Assembly (NCBI RefSeq): GCF_029029525.1
Contig: NZ_JAKJSC010000001.1
Coordinates: 1 to 64,000, forward strand
Direction: 5' to 3'
DNA length: 64,000 bases
Source of the DNA: Labilibaculum sp. DW002
GTDB taxonomy: Bacteria > Bacteroidota > Bacteroidia > Bacteroidales > Marinifilaceae
The position numbers were made by a program, and so were the translations under genes. A model generated the notes under the pieces. The model made no database searches. It worked only from the letters and a program-made list of their open reading frames with translations, and had not been told where the DNA came from. Below are positions 6,548 to 15,165 of this stretch, in pieces (the stretch's first letter is position 1; each line of letters starts with the position of its first letter).

Positions 6548-8470
6548 ATGAAACGTAATTATTTGATTTTGATTGCCTTTTTATTTTTAATGGCGGCCTG
6601 TAAGCCTGAAAAGAAAGAAGTTCAGGTTCCATCGTATACGATTGAACAATTTTATAAAAACACAAATATTAGTGGTGGTTCATTCTCTAGCGATGGGAGT
6701 AAATTATTGGTAAGTAGTAACGAAACAGGTATTTATAATTTGTTTGAACTGCCTGTTGATGGTTCTCCTATGAAACAGTTGACGAATTCGGAAAAAGAAT
6801 CATTTTTTGGATTAAGTTACTTTCCAAATAGCGATAAACTTCTTTTGTCGTATGACCAAGGAGGGAATGAGAACAATCATATCTATATGAGAGATGAAGA
6901 AGGTACAATTACTGACTTAACACCTTACGAAGGTGCTAGAGCTGGATTTTGGGGATGGGATAGAGACGAAAAGAGTTTTTATTTTCAGTCCAACAAGCGC
7001 AATCCTCGCTTTATGGATTTGTATCAGTTATCTCTAGAATCTATTGAAAAAGGTAAGCTAAGTCCGAAATTGTTATATGAAAACAATGATGGAATGGATG
7101 TTGCTGCCAAAAGCAAAAACAATAGATATTTAGCGCTAACGCAAAGTATTACTACCAATAACAACGAAATGTATTTGTATGACAGACGTACAGGTAAGAA
7201 AAAGCACATTTCAAAGCACGAAGGCGATGCAACTTACAATCCTCAGTTTTTTAGTTTAGATCACAAGCATTTATACTATTTGTGTAACGAAGATTCTGAT
7301 TTTGTTTATTTGAGCAAATACGATTTAGAATCTGGTAAGAAAGAAATGATTTATAAGGCTGATTGGGATGTTTGGTATGCCTATGATTCCTACAATGAAA
7401 AATATCGAATTATTGGTATTAATGAGGATGGAAAAACCAATGTTAAAATGATTGACTTAAGCACTAAGAAAGAGGTGCAACTGCCAGAGATCAAGGGTGG
7501 TGATATTAAGTCTGTTGGGTTAACTAAGGATGAAAACCGTGTTCGTTTGGTAGTTGGAACTTCTGTTTCTCCGAATAATATCTACGTTTTTGATATGGGA
7601 GATACAAAGGCTAAAAAATTGACCAATACTTTAAATCCTGAAATTGATGTTACCAATTTAGTAGAGGCAAAAGTGATTCGTTACGAATCTTTCGATGGGG
7701 TGCAGATTCCTGCAATTTATTACCAACCTAAAATAGCTTCGGCCGAGCATAAGGTACCAGCTGTAGTTTGGGTACATGGTGGTCCTGGAGGACAATCCAG
7801 AGTGAGCTATTTTTCCTTAATTCAGTATATGGTGAATCAAGGCTATGCTGTTTTGGCTGTTAATAATCGCGGAAGTAGTGGTTATGGCAAAAAGTTTAGA
7901 TCGATGGATGATAAGAAACATGGTGAAGACGATTTAAAGGATTGTATTTGGGCTAAGAAATTTTTAACTGGAACTGGTGTTGTTGACGAAAGTAAAATTG
8001 GAATTATTGGTGGGTCTTATGGTGGTTACATGACCATGGCAGCTTTAACTTTCGCTCCAGAAGAGTTTGAGGTCGGCGTAAACATCTTCGGTGTAACCAA
8101 TTGGTTGCGTACCTTAAAATCAATTCCTCCGTATTGGGAGTCTTTCCGTAAAGCATTATATGCCGAAATGGGAGATCCTACAACCATTGATTCTGTAGCT
8201 TTATATAATAAATCGCCTTTGTTTTTTGCTGATCAAGTAACAAAGCCATTATTAGTATTGCAAGGAGCAAATGATGTTCGTGTATTGCAAGTAGAGTCGG
8301 ATGAAATTGTAGCAGGAGTAAAAGCGAATGGAGTTCCTGTAGAATATGTTGTATTTGATGATGAAGGACATGGATTCCGTAAAAAAGAGAATGAAATTAA
8401 AGGTTACGGACAGGTTGTTACTTTCTTAGATAAATATTTAAAGAAAGATGAAGCAAGTAAAATGAAATAA
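6548..8470 (+). CDS. S9 family peptidase lipoprotein (DPP-IV/acylaminoacyl type)
   Basis: A 640-residue serine peptidase exported as a lipoprotein: the signal sequence ends in a lipobox with Cys18 (LMAAC). Residues 30-370 form a WD40/beta-propeller domain that gates the active site. The alpha/beta-hydrolase domain follows, with HGGPGG as oxyanion region, Ser490 in GGSYGGY, Asp576 (GAND) and His608 (DEGHGF). S9 peptidases of this layout remove dipeptides or acylated residues from short peptides, probably in the periplasm. Monocistronic; a strong terminator follows. Confidence 0.92.
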   Translation: MKRNYLILIAFLFLMAACKPEKKEVQVPSYTIEQFYKNTNISGGSFSSDGSKLLVSSNETGIYNLFELPVDGSPMKQLTNSEKESFFGLSYFPNSDKLLLSYDQGGNENNHIYMRDEEGTITDLTPYEGARAGFWGWDRDEKSFYFQSNKRNPRFMDLYQLSLESIEKGKLSPKLLYENNDGMDVAAKSKNNRYLALTQSITTNNNEMYLYDRRTGKKKHISKHEGDATYNPQFFSLDHKHLYYLCNEDSDFVYLSKYDLESGKKEMIYKADWDVWYAYDSYNEKYRIIGINEDGKTNVKMIDLSTKKEVQLPEIKGGDIKSVGLTKDENRVRLVVGTSVSPNNIYVFDMGDTKAKKLTNTLNPEIDVTNLVEAKVIRYESFDGVQIPAIYYQPKIASAEHKVPAVVWVHGGPGGQSRVSYFSLIQYMVNQGYAVLAVNNRGSSGYGKKFRSMDDKKHGEDDLKDCIWAKKFLTGTGVVDESKIGIIGGSYGGYMTMAALTFAPEEFEVGVNIFGVTNWLRTLKSIPPYWESFRKALYAEMGDPTTIDSVALYNKSPLFFADQVTKPLLVLQGANDVRVLQVESDEIVAGVKANGVPVEYVVFDDEGHGFRKKENEIKGYGQVVTFLDKYLKKDEASKMK

Positions 8471-8493
8471 AAGTTTCAGTTAATATAAAAAAG

Positions 8494-8524
8494 AAAGGCA
8501 GTAATCATTCGATTACTGCCTTTT
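8494..8524. terminator. Bidirectional terminator
   Basis: AAAGGCAGTAATC pairs perfectly with GATTACTGCCTTT around ATTC, flanked by A and T runs. It serves the S9 peptidase gene on one side and the superoxide reductase gene on the other. Confidence 0.85.
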
Positions 8525-8542
8525 CTATTTTGTTGAGATAAC

Positions 8543-8923
8543 TTATTCAGCTATTTCTACTAACTTTTCATCAGAATGCCAAAGACCGTGCTTTGTACAG
8601 AAAGCAGCAGCAGTCAACTTCATCTTTTTACCAGGAACGATATAGAAATCTACTTCAGCCTGATTTGGAGTACTACCAAGAGCACCAGCAGTGAAGTTAG
8701 TTTGAGCTAACATGTTTTCACCATCCCAAAGCTGCACCCAAGCAATATAGTGATCGAAATCATCTGGATGTGGATAAGCATCACCAACTTTTACTTTTAC
8801 AGTAAATTTTTCGCCAGCTTTTGCATTGTCTTCACAGTGAAGAAATGCTGAGTGACGGTCGATGTAATCTTTCTTTCCTTCTCCTTCGATAGTTGTAATA
8901 TCTTGGTATCTGTTAATCTTCAT
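8543..8923 (-). CDS. Superoxide reductase (neelaredoxin type)
   Basis: A 126-residue single-domain superoxide reductase, which reduces superoxide to hydrogen peroxide at a mononuclear Fe(His)4Cys centre without making oxygen. Expected ligands are His24 (DRHSAF), His52 (PHPDDF), His58 (FDHYI), Cys109 and His112 (CTKHGLW). It lacks the N-terminal rubredoxin-like desulforedoxin domain, hence class II. The Glu-Lys pair usually found before the first His is Asp22-Arg23 here. It is the second gene behind the peroxiredoxin (58-base gap), which would remove the peroxide it makes. An enzyme of anaerobes and microaerophiles. Confidence 0.88.
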   Translation of the reverse strand: MKINRYQDITTIEGEGKKDYIDRHSAFLHCEDNAKAGEKFTVKVKVGDAYPHPDDFDHYIAWVQLWDGENMLAQTNFTAGALGSTPNQAEVDFYIVPGKKMKLTAAAFCTKHGLWHSDEKLVEIAE

Positions 8924-8981
8924 AACTTTGTTTTTTTGATTTTATTCCCGATAAATCGAGATGAGAGGATTATTATTTTGA

Positions 8982-9614
8982 TTAGTTTTTACTCAAATAC
9001 TCAGCAACGCCTTCAGCAGTTGCATTCATTGCTTTTTCACCTTTACTCCAGTTTGCAGGACAAACTTCACCATTAGCTTCGAAATGTTGTAAAGCGTCAA
9101 CCATACGAATGGCTTCATCTACACTTCTACCTAAAGGAAGATCATTAATTACAGAGTGACGAACAACACCTTGCTTATCAATAAGGAATAAACCACGGTA
9201 AGCTACAGGAGCACCAGTTGAAGTTGCGTTGCCTTCTTCATCGTAATCGTAATCAGAAGCTAATACACCATAGTTTTCAGCAATTGTTTTTGATAAGTCA
9301 GCTACTAATGGGTAAGTAACACCTTTAATACCACCTTTGTTTCTTTCAGTATTCAACCATGCGAAGTGAGAGAATTCAGAATCAACTGAACAACCAACAA
9401 CAGCTACGTTACGCTTTTCAAATTCTTCTAATTTGTCTTGGAAAGCAATAAGCTCTGTTGGACAAACAAATGTAAAATCAAGTGGGTAAAAGAAGAAAAC
9501 AACTTCTTTTTCACCAACAAATTGTTCCAATGAGAAACCTTCAGTAATTTGATTTCCTTTTACTACTGCGTTTGCCTGAAATGCAGGTGCTTTTTTTCCG
9601 ATTAATGTTTGCAT
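8982..9614 (-). CDS. Typical 2-Cys peroxiredoxin (AhpC/Prx1 type)
   Basis: A 210-residue thiol peroxidase. The peroxidatic Cys51 lies in FVCPTE and the resolving Cys185 in EVCPANW, so the enzyme works as a disulfide-linked dimer reduced by a thioredoxin or AhpF-like donor. A GGIKG loop is present but the C-terminal YF motif linked with sensitivity to overoxidation is not. The frame is open 26 codons further upstream, but that extension would overlap the promoter at 9662-9693, so I start at MQTLIGKK (9614). First gene of a two-gene unit with superoxide reductase. Confidence 0.93.
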   Translation of the reverse strand: MQTLIGKKAPAFQANAVVKGNQITEGFSLEQFVGEKEVVFFFYPLDFTFVCPTELIAFQDKLEEFEKRNVAVVGCSVDSEFSHFAWLNTERNKGGIKGVTYPLVADLSKTIAENYGVLASDYDYDEEGNATSTGAPVAYRGLFLIDKQGVVRHSVINDLPLGRSVDEAIRMVDALQHFEANGEVCPANWSKGEKAMNATAEGVAEYLSKN

Positions 9615-9661
9615 GATTATTTTATTTTTAAGTTTATTATTTCTATTTTTTTGTATGCTTG

Positions 9662-9693
9662 CAAATGTAGAATTGATTTGAATAAGGTACAAA
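9662..9693 (-). promoter_or_regulatory. Promoter of the peroxiredoxin/superoxide reductase unit
   Basis: On the minus strand TTTG (9693-9690), 20 bases, then TACATTTG (9669-9662): a very good match to the Bacteroidota housekeeping promoter. It fixes the start codon at 9614, about 48 bases downstream. Confidence 0.75.
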
Positions 9694-9962
9694 TTATATT
9701 AATCAATAATCTTTATATAAGCATCGAGAGAATTAATATCGTAGAATATGAAATGCTGAAATAATCAGAGTTTCAGAGATATCTAAAATTGTAATGCTTA
9801 TCGAGATTCCGAAAGTTTTTATTTGAGTGATATTTTTTAGATTTGTAATGAATACCAAATTTCTTTTTTAGAAATTCGATATTGAAGATACATATATTTC
9901 GTGAAAGATATTACGATGAAGGCTTCATTTTGGAGACTTTATAATTAGTTTGAAAAGTAGAT
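9694..9962. other. Divergent intergenic region
   Basis: Between the peroxiredoxin promoter and the esterase gene I see AT-rich sequence without a reading frame, repeat or clear promoter beyond a poor TTAGTTTG close to the esterase start. Confidence 0.4.
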
Positions 9963-10778
9963 ATGAAAATGCCATTTGAAAATATAAAACAACTAACAGA
10001 TTTTAAGCAGTGTGCGGGAGAAATTAATATTTCTGTATTCAAAAGTGAGAATAGATCTTGGCTTCCTTATTTTGTTTACTTACCGCCAAATTGGTCTCTA
10101 GAAAAGAACTATCCTTTAGTTTTATTCTTTCATGGACAAGGTGGAGACGAAGGAACTTTTAACAAATATGTGAATGCTGAACAATTAAATGAATGGATCT
10201 TAAAAGGAGAAATCGATCCTGTTGTGATAGCCGGTGTTCGAGGTGATAATGATAGAGATAATGTTCAATGGTTTACCGAGGAAAATGAGGCTTTATTTGT
10301 AGGTGAGAATGATGGTGAATTTATTCGTTATTGCCAGAATAAGTTTAAAGCAGGCATTAAAAATGAAAATATTTCCATTGAAGGGCACTCAAGAGGAGCT
10401 GCAGGGGCAATAAATTACTTTTTAAAGTATCCTAATCGGTTCTCTTCTATTGTTGGCATGGGATATGTAAGTGATTATACTTTAAAGGCTAATATTTTAC
10501 TGGGAAAGGAGAATTTGGAGTCCTTAAAGCAAGGAAAGACTCCTCTTCTCTTGGAAATTGGTTCAGAAGATAGTTTTGTTCGCAACAAACAACGAAGAGC
10601 TAGCTTTGAAATTCATCAATTTTTAGAAGAGGTAGCAGTTGACCATTCTTTTGAAGTATTGCATGGCGTTGAACATGGTTTTGATACCTTTTGGAATTAT
10701 TATACAGATGAAGGTGTAATTAATGGTTTAGCTCACCTTAAATTCCATGAAAAGGCTAGAAAATCAAATAATGTTTAA
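9963..10778 (+). CDS. Alpha/beta hydrolase (esterase D / PHB depolymerase-like)
   Basis: A 271-residue serine hydrolase without signal peptide, so probably cytosolic. FFHGQGGDEG forms the oxyanion region, GHSRGA holds the nucleophilic Ser, GSEDSF a likely acid and VEHGFDTFW the catalytic His. The order and spacing fit the esterase/feruloyl esterase-like group that includes putative PHB depolymerases and S-formylglutathione hydrolases; the substrate cannot be read from the sequence. A second ATG at 9969 is also possible. The next gene, 61 bases downstream on the same strand, encodes an exported MORN protein and may share a transcript. Confidence 0.78.
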   Translation: MKMPFENIKQLTDFKQCAGEINISVFKSENRSWLPYFVYLPPNWSLEKNYPLVLFFHGQGGDEGTFNKYVNAEQLNEWILKGEIDPVVIAGVRGDNDRDNVQWFTEENEALFVGENDGEFIRYCQNKFKAGIKNENISIEGHSRGAAGAINYFLKYPNRFSSIVGMGYVSDYTLKANILLGKENLESLKQGKTPLLLEIGSEDSFVRNKQRRASFEIHQFLEEVAVDHSFEVLHGVEHGFDTFWNYYTDEGVINGLAHLKFHEKARKSNNV

Positions 10779-10839
10779 TCCGTGCACAGAGTTATTAAAA
10801 GTTATGTAAGTTTATCTGAATCATTTAATTTGAAATTTT

Positions 10840-11928
10840 ATGCGCTCTTATCGTTATTTCCTTATTTTAATATTTTTTGTTCCCTTACTGTCTAATGCGC
10901 AGGATACCATCTATTTTAACCAAGATTGGTTTGTTGTCGATAAAGCTATGGCGAAGCAATACACCACAATTAATTCTTCAAAAGATAATGACAATCAGTT
11001 TTTTGTAAAAGATTTTACGTTAGAAGGTGTACTTCTTGCAGAATATGAATACAAAGGATTGCTTACTTTGATAGATTGGACTCGTATATATGAAAAAGGA
11101 TTTCATATTTCTGCTGTAGAAGATGGTGTCAGTCGTGAATATTATCCTTCAGGAGAGATAAAGAAAGAACTATTCTATAAAAATGGCTTGCAAAAGGGGT
11201 TGATTAGTATTTGGAATGAAAAAGGTCAGAAAGTAAGATCCTTTTATGCTGAAAATAATGTTGCCAACGGTTTATATACAACCTATTTCGAAAATGGAAA
11301 TACTAGTTTTAAAGTGCATTTTAAAAATGATACACTTCAAGGAACTGCTATTTATTATCATGAAAATGGAGAGATCTCAAAACTTGGGAGATTTAAGAAT
11401 GGAGCGAAAACGGGTAAATGGCAATACATATCGGAAGAAGGGAAACCAATTGCGGAGGAAGTTTACAAATCAACATTTTTTATTGATGGACCAGATGTTA
11501 ATGTGAGCTTTCCGGAAGGAAAATGGTATTTAGCGGATCGATATAAAGAGGATGGTAGTTTGAATTTCTTTTTTACTAGAATTGGATTTTCCGATTCCCA
11601 AGAAGAAGAGAGTTTCCCATCCTGTTTGATTACTTTGGATCGAGTTGGAAATGAAATTACAATGATTGAGTATTCGTCCGATCGAAGGAGTAGATTATCA
11701 ATAGATGTTAATCGAGTTCTTACAAAGGAAAGTGGCCTGTATAGCTTACCGAACACAATTGGATATATTGGTAGCACGGGCAGTGAAGAGGATAAGAAAC
11801 GAATTGTATATTTAGTTCATTCCTTACAAAATAGTATTGGTGTGGAAATGATTTTAGATTGTGAAAAAGAAAATTATGATACTTTTAAAGAGGAGTTCTT
11901 ATACATTTTAAAATCATTAAAAAAGTAA
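10840..11928 (+). CDS. Exported MORN-repeat protein
   Basis: A 362-residue protein with a signal peptide (cleavage near residue 20, after SNAQ). Residues 90-215 contain about five MORN_2-type repeats (GxxxxYYxxGxxxxxxxFKNG), as in the YwqK family of predicted antitoxin-like proteins, but here exported. The C-terminal 140 residues are a separate domain without a known match. In Bacteroidota such proteins often belong to the envelope; no catalytic motif is visible. It sits between the esterase and MOSC genes, 26 bases before the latter. Confidence 0.7.
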   Translation: MRSYRYFLILIFFVPLLSNAQDTIYFNQDWFVVDKAMAKQYTTINSSKDNDNQFFVKDFTLEGVLLAEYEYKGLLTLIDWTRIYEKGFHISAVEDGVSREYYPSGEIKKELFYKNGLQKGLISIWNEKGQKVRSFYAENNVANGLYTTYFENGNTSFKVHFKNDTLQGTAIYYHENGEISKLGRFKNGAKTGKWQYISEEGKPIAEEVYKSTFFIDGPDVNVSFPEGKWYLADRYKEDGSLNFFFTRIGFSDSQEEESFPSCLITLDRVGNEITMIEYSSDRRSRLSIDVNRVLTKESGLYSLPNTIGYIGSTGSEEDKKRIVYLVHSLQNSIGVEMILDCEKENYDTFKEEFLYILKSLKK

Positions 11929-11954
11929 AATATAAAAGAATTTAAATTTAGATA

Positions 11955-12581
11955 ATGAAAGTAATTTCAACAAATATTGGCGAGAGTGTCGAAATTAATT
12001 ATCATGGTAAAGTTGAAAATACAGGGATGTATAAATACCCAGTTGAAGAAGCAATATTCCTTGGTAAAGAAGATGTTGTAAATGATGCTGTAATTGATCG
12101 TCGATATCACGGTGGTGCAGATAAAGCATGCTATTGGTATTCTGAGAAGCACTATGATTTTTGGAAAGAGAAATTTCCAGATTTAGATTGGGATCTTGGT
12201 ATGTTTGGCGAAAACTTAAGCATCTCTAATCTGGATGAAGGAGAAATAAAAATAGGAGATGTATATCAGATCGGAGCAACTAAGGTTCAAGTTACTCAGC
12301 CTCGTCAGCCTTGCTATAAATTAAACCATCGATTTGATTGCAATACAATGGTTAAACAATTTATTGATGCAGAATTTCCAGGCGTTTACATACGAGTTAT
12401 TGAGGAGGGAGAAATTAAGAAAGGAGATGAGTTGATTTTATTGCAAAGAAGAGAAGAAAGTTTGTCACTTCGAGAAATTTATCAACTACTTTATGTAGCA
12501 AATAAGGATTCAGTCAAGTTGAATAAAGCCTTATCTGATCCTGCACTTGCAGAGAGTTGCAAAAGAGATTTACAAAAATAA
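11955..12581 (+). CDS. MOSC domain protein (YiiM-like)
   Basis: A 208-residue protein with the MOSC beta-barrel fold: IDRRYHGGADKACYWY at residues 48-62, MFGENLS, and the conserved Cys120 in QPRQPCYKL. The C-terminal 50 residues form the three-helix domain found in YiiM. MOSC proteins bind molybdenum cofactor or metal-sulfur species through this Cys; YiiM-type enzymes reduce N-hydroxylated compounds. A bidirectional terminator begins directly after the stop codon. Confidence 0.85.
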   Translation: MKVISTNIGESVEINYHGKVENTGMYKYPVEEAIFLGKEDVVNDAVIDRRYHGGADKACYWYSEKHYDFWKEKFPDLDWDLGMFGENLSISNLDEGEIKIGDVYQIGATKVQVTQPRQPCYKLNHRFDCNTMVKQFIDAEFPGVYIRVIEEGEIKKGDELILLQRREESLSLREIYQLLYVANKDSVKLNKALSDPALAESCKRDLQK

Positions 12582-12607
12582 AAAAAGACAGCTAATGCTG
12601 TCTTTTT
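12582..12607. terminator. Bidirectional terminator
   Basis: AAAAAGACAGC pairs perfectly with GCTGTCTTTTT around TAAT, between the convergent MOSC and lipoprotein genes. Confidence 0.88.
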
Positions 12608-12609
12608 GT

Positions 12610-13344
12610 TTAATTTCCTAAGATAACTTTCCGTATTAAAGCTTCGTGATCGGTAGTAGATATATCCATATTAAAACCGATTTTATAAATTAAACCATCG
12701 TACCAAGCGTAATATTGATAGGAGCCGGTTGATTCTTTATCCATTTGGTTATCTGCTTCATCGTACATATAGTAATCAAACATTCTTGGCCAAGTACCGA
12801 ATTCAGGCTTATAGTACAAAGGATGTCCTTCCTCCAATACCAACTTTTCATAGCTACTAGGTAAGTTTTCTTCCATATCTAAGGTAACTTGTTCATCAGC
12901 AAAAGGATCTTCCGCATGTTGAGTTATCGATACAATAAAGAAATCTTTAAAATCAGTTTTATAACCTATTGGGTTTTCCAAGTACGAAAATTGAACTTGA
13001 AATTCTAGTTTGTTGAATGCATTCCAAGAAGTAACAATGTTTGCTTGTTGTTGAGCAGGAATGAACGGTAAACTACCCGCATTGAGCATGTTTAATTTGT
13101 CTCTCATTTCGGATGGAATACTTGAAAGAGCATCTGAAACGCTTATTGGCTTAAAAAAATCTACTTTTTCCCTAAATTGAAGAATTTTAAAGTCATAATT
13201 ATAAGTGTGATCGTATCCATCTACTTCCGTTAAACTTTCTAGTAATTCTTCATTCGGGTCTACATAACCAGAGTGTTTATTGTCTTTTGCACAAGAAAAA
13301 CTTACAACAAGAAATAATAATATGTATAAATAGTGACGTTTCAT
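12610..13344 (-). CDS. Hypothetical lipoprotein
   Basis: A 244-residue protein with a clear lipoprotein signal (hydrophobic core, then SFSCAKDN). I do not recognise the mature domain. It is rich in aromatic residues, with a Tyr-rich patch YDYYMYDEAD-like near residue 195, and has no catalytic motif. The frame extends three codons upstream to a TTG, but the ATG at 13344 starts the signal peptide properly. It is transcribed towards the MOSC gene and is separated from the M28 peptidase upstream by 130 bp, so co-transcription with that peptidase is possible. Confidence 0.65.
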   Translation of the reverse strand: MKRHYLYILLFLVVSFSCAKDNKHSGYVDPNEELLESLTEVDGYDHTYNYDFKILQFREKVDFFKPISVSDALSSIPSEMRDKLNMLNAGSLPFIPAQQQANIVTSWNAFNKLEFQVQFSYLENPIGYKTDFKDFFIVSITQHAEDPFADEQVTLDMEENLPSSYEKLVLEEGHPLYYKPEFGTWPRMFDYYMYDEADNQMDKESTGSYQYYAWYDGLIYKIGFNMDISTTDHEALIRKVILGN

Positions 13345-13477
13345 ATTGATCAATTTTGATATTGCATAAACGAATACACAAACATACGTAAAAAATGATT
13401 TTATGTTATGTCTTGTTTAAAATTTAATAATCAATTTGTGATATTTCACAATATTTGATTGACCAAATGAAAACCAA

Positions 13478-14998
13478 TTAGTTTTGATTAGCAAGTTGCC
13501 ATGCTGTTAAGAATACCAATTGAGTAACTTTTTTTATGGAATTATAATCTAACTTATCAGCAGTATCACTTGTTTTGTGATAATCCTTATGCAATCCGTT
13601 AAAATAAAAAATAGCAGGAACATTCTTTTTCACAAAAGAAGCTTGGTCTGAAGCCATGTAAAGATAATTTTGGGGAGAATCGTATTTGTAGTCTAGTATT
13701 AATTGTTCAGTAAGTTGGTTTATACTATCTGATATTATTTTTAATTTAGGGTTTAAGTGACTGGCACCTAGTAAATAAACATAGTTGTTAGTGCTGTGGT
13801 TATGATCTTTTCTTCCCAGCATATCAATATTGAGATTGGCTTTTATCTTATTCATCGCAATGTTTGTGTTATCAACAAAATATCTTGATCCAAGCAAACC
13901 TTTCTCTTCGCCAGTAAAGGCAACAAATAAAATACTTCTTCTATTGGCATGTCCATTTTTACTTGCTTTTTGGAAAGTGCGTGCTAATTCTAATATGGTA
14001 GCGGTTCCGGAGGCATTATCATTGGCGCCATTAAAAATTTCAGCTCCATTTCTACCAACATGATCGTAGTGAGCAGAAACAACAATAAATTCATCTTTTT
14101 TATCAGTGCCTGTAAGTAGGGCAATAACATTTTCGGTAGGGATTTGATCGTATTTTAATTCGTAATTGAACTTGATGTATTTTGATTCGTTTTGATTTTT
14201 AATCGTCTTTTTTTTGGCATGAGCCTTTCTTAAATTTTTGGACTTTACATTTAATAGTTTTGATGCAGCGGTTATTGAAATAGCACCTTGATAAGTTGAT
14301 ATTCTATTTTTGAAATTTTCATAAAATTGATTTGCAGTTATAGAATCGTAAGGGTTTTTTATTTTTCTTCCTTTGGGCTCTAATTTAAGTCTCCTTGAGC
14401 TTTGATGTTTTTTTATACTGTGTAATCGAGAAAATTGACCTGATTCATTTGGATCACAAAACAACACAAGTTTAGCACCCGATGAATTGACGATATCATT
14501 CGATTTAATAGCACCTGCATATAAATTTGAAGTAAGAAAGAGAATGGCCTTATTTTTGAAATTTTTGTTCTGATAGCTTTCCAAAGGTGCAGTTCCAAGA
14601 AAAATGAATTCTAAGCTGTCATTCGAATAATCTTTCAAGCCTGATATTAAAAGGTCATTACTGTTTTTTAATTTTTTACCATTGGAGATAATTATTGCTT
14701 GGTCGCTTTTTTGTTTGTAAATAATGAACTTCTGAAAATATCCTAAACTATCAAATTTCTCTGAATTGTTTTGAAGCTTCGCATCTGTAAATTGTTTGTA
14801 GATGTATTGGGCAGCAAGTTTTTGCCCTTTTTTACCTGTTTCTCTGCCTTCCATCAAGTCCGATGATAGTTTATAAACATCTTGTTTAATTCTTTTAGCC
14901 GATATTTTATCAGCGTAATCAAGAGCTACTTTGTTTTGCCCTAAGACTTGAATTAGATTTGTTAAAATAAATATTGAAGCGAGAAATACATATTTCAT
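13478..14998 (-). CDS. Exported M28 family zinc aminopeptidase
   Basis: A 506-residue secreted peptidase with a signal peptide (cleavage near residue 20). Residues 80-250 look like a PA-type inserted region. The catalytic domain has the co-catalytic zinc ligands His310 (SAHYDH), Asp327 (GANDNASG, bridging), Glu365 (TGEEKGLLGS, with Glu364 as base), Asp392 (NIDMLGR) and His474 (HKTSDT). M28 enzymes of this kind remove N-terminal residues from peptides in the periplasm or outside the cell. An isoaspartyl methyltransferase-like exported protein is encoded divergently, 167 bp away, and both may act on envelope peptides. Confidence 0.9.
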   Translation of the reverse strand: MKYVFLASIFILTNLIQVLGQNKVALDYADKISAKRIKQDVYKLSSDLMEGRETGKKGQKLAAQYIYKQFTDAKLQNNSEKFDSLGYFQKFIIYKQKSDQAIIISNGKKLKNSNDLLISGLKDYSNDSLEFIFLGTAPLESYQNKNFKNKAILFLTSNLYAGAIKSNDIVNSSGAKLVLFCDPNESGQFSRLHSIKKHQSSRRLKLEPKGRKIKNPYDSITANQFYENFKNRISTYQGAISITAASKLLNVKSKNLRKAHAKKKTIKNQNESKYIKFNYELKYDQIPTENVIALLTGTDKKDEFIVVSAHYDHVGRNGAEIFNGANDNASGTATILELARTFQKASKNGHANRRSILFVAFTGEEKGLLGSRYFVDNTNIAMNKIKANLNIDMLGRKDHNHSTNNYVYLLGASHLNPKLKIISDSINQLTEQLILDYKYDSPQNYLYMASDQASFVKKNVPAIFYFNGLHKDYHKTSDTADKLDYNSIKKVTQLVFLTAWQLANQN

Positions 14999-15136
14999 GG
15001 AGAATAATTTGCTTGTTTTATCTGTAACTTGAAATTAAACATTTTATCCATTTAAAGGCTTTTTATTGATTAATATTTGAAATTTTTAAGCTTCTATAGA
15101 AGTAATGATTGATTCGAATTTTCAATGATAATGTCG

Positions 15137-15144
15137 TAACTTTG
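15137..15144 (+). promoter_or_regulatory. -7 promoter element before the methyltransferase gene
   Basis: TAACTTTG matches TAnnTTTG, 21 bases before the start codon. A TTG at 15109-15111 is a possible -33 element, but its spacer of 25 bases is long. Confidence 0.5.
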
Positions 15145-15165
15145 TTAGAATAAACAGATTGTGAG

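Noticed and set aside
8930-8965. TCCCGAT...ATCGAGA inverted repeat between peroxiredoxin and superoxide reductase genes
   Set aside because: Short and weak, without T run; not enough for a terminator, and the two genes look co-transcribed.
9615-9692. 26-codon extension of the peroxiredoxin
   Set aside because: Overlaps the promoter at 9662-9693; the family starts at MQTLIGKK.
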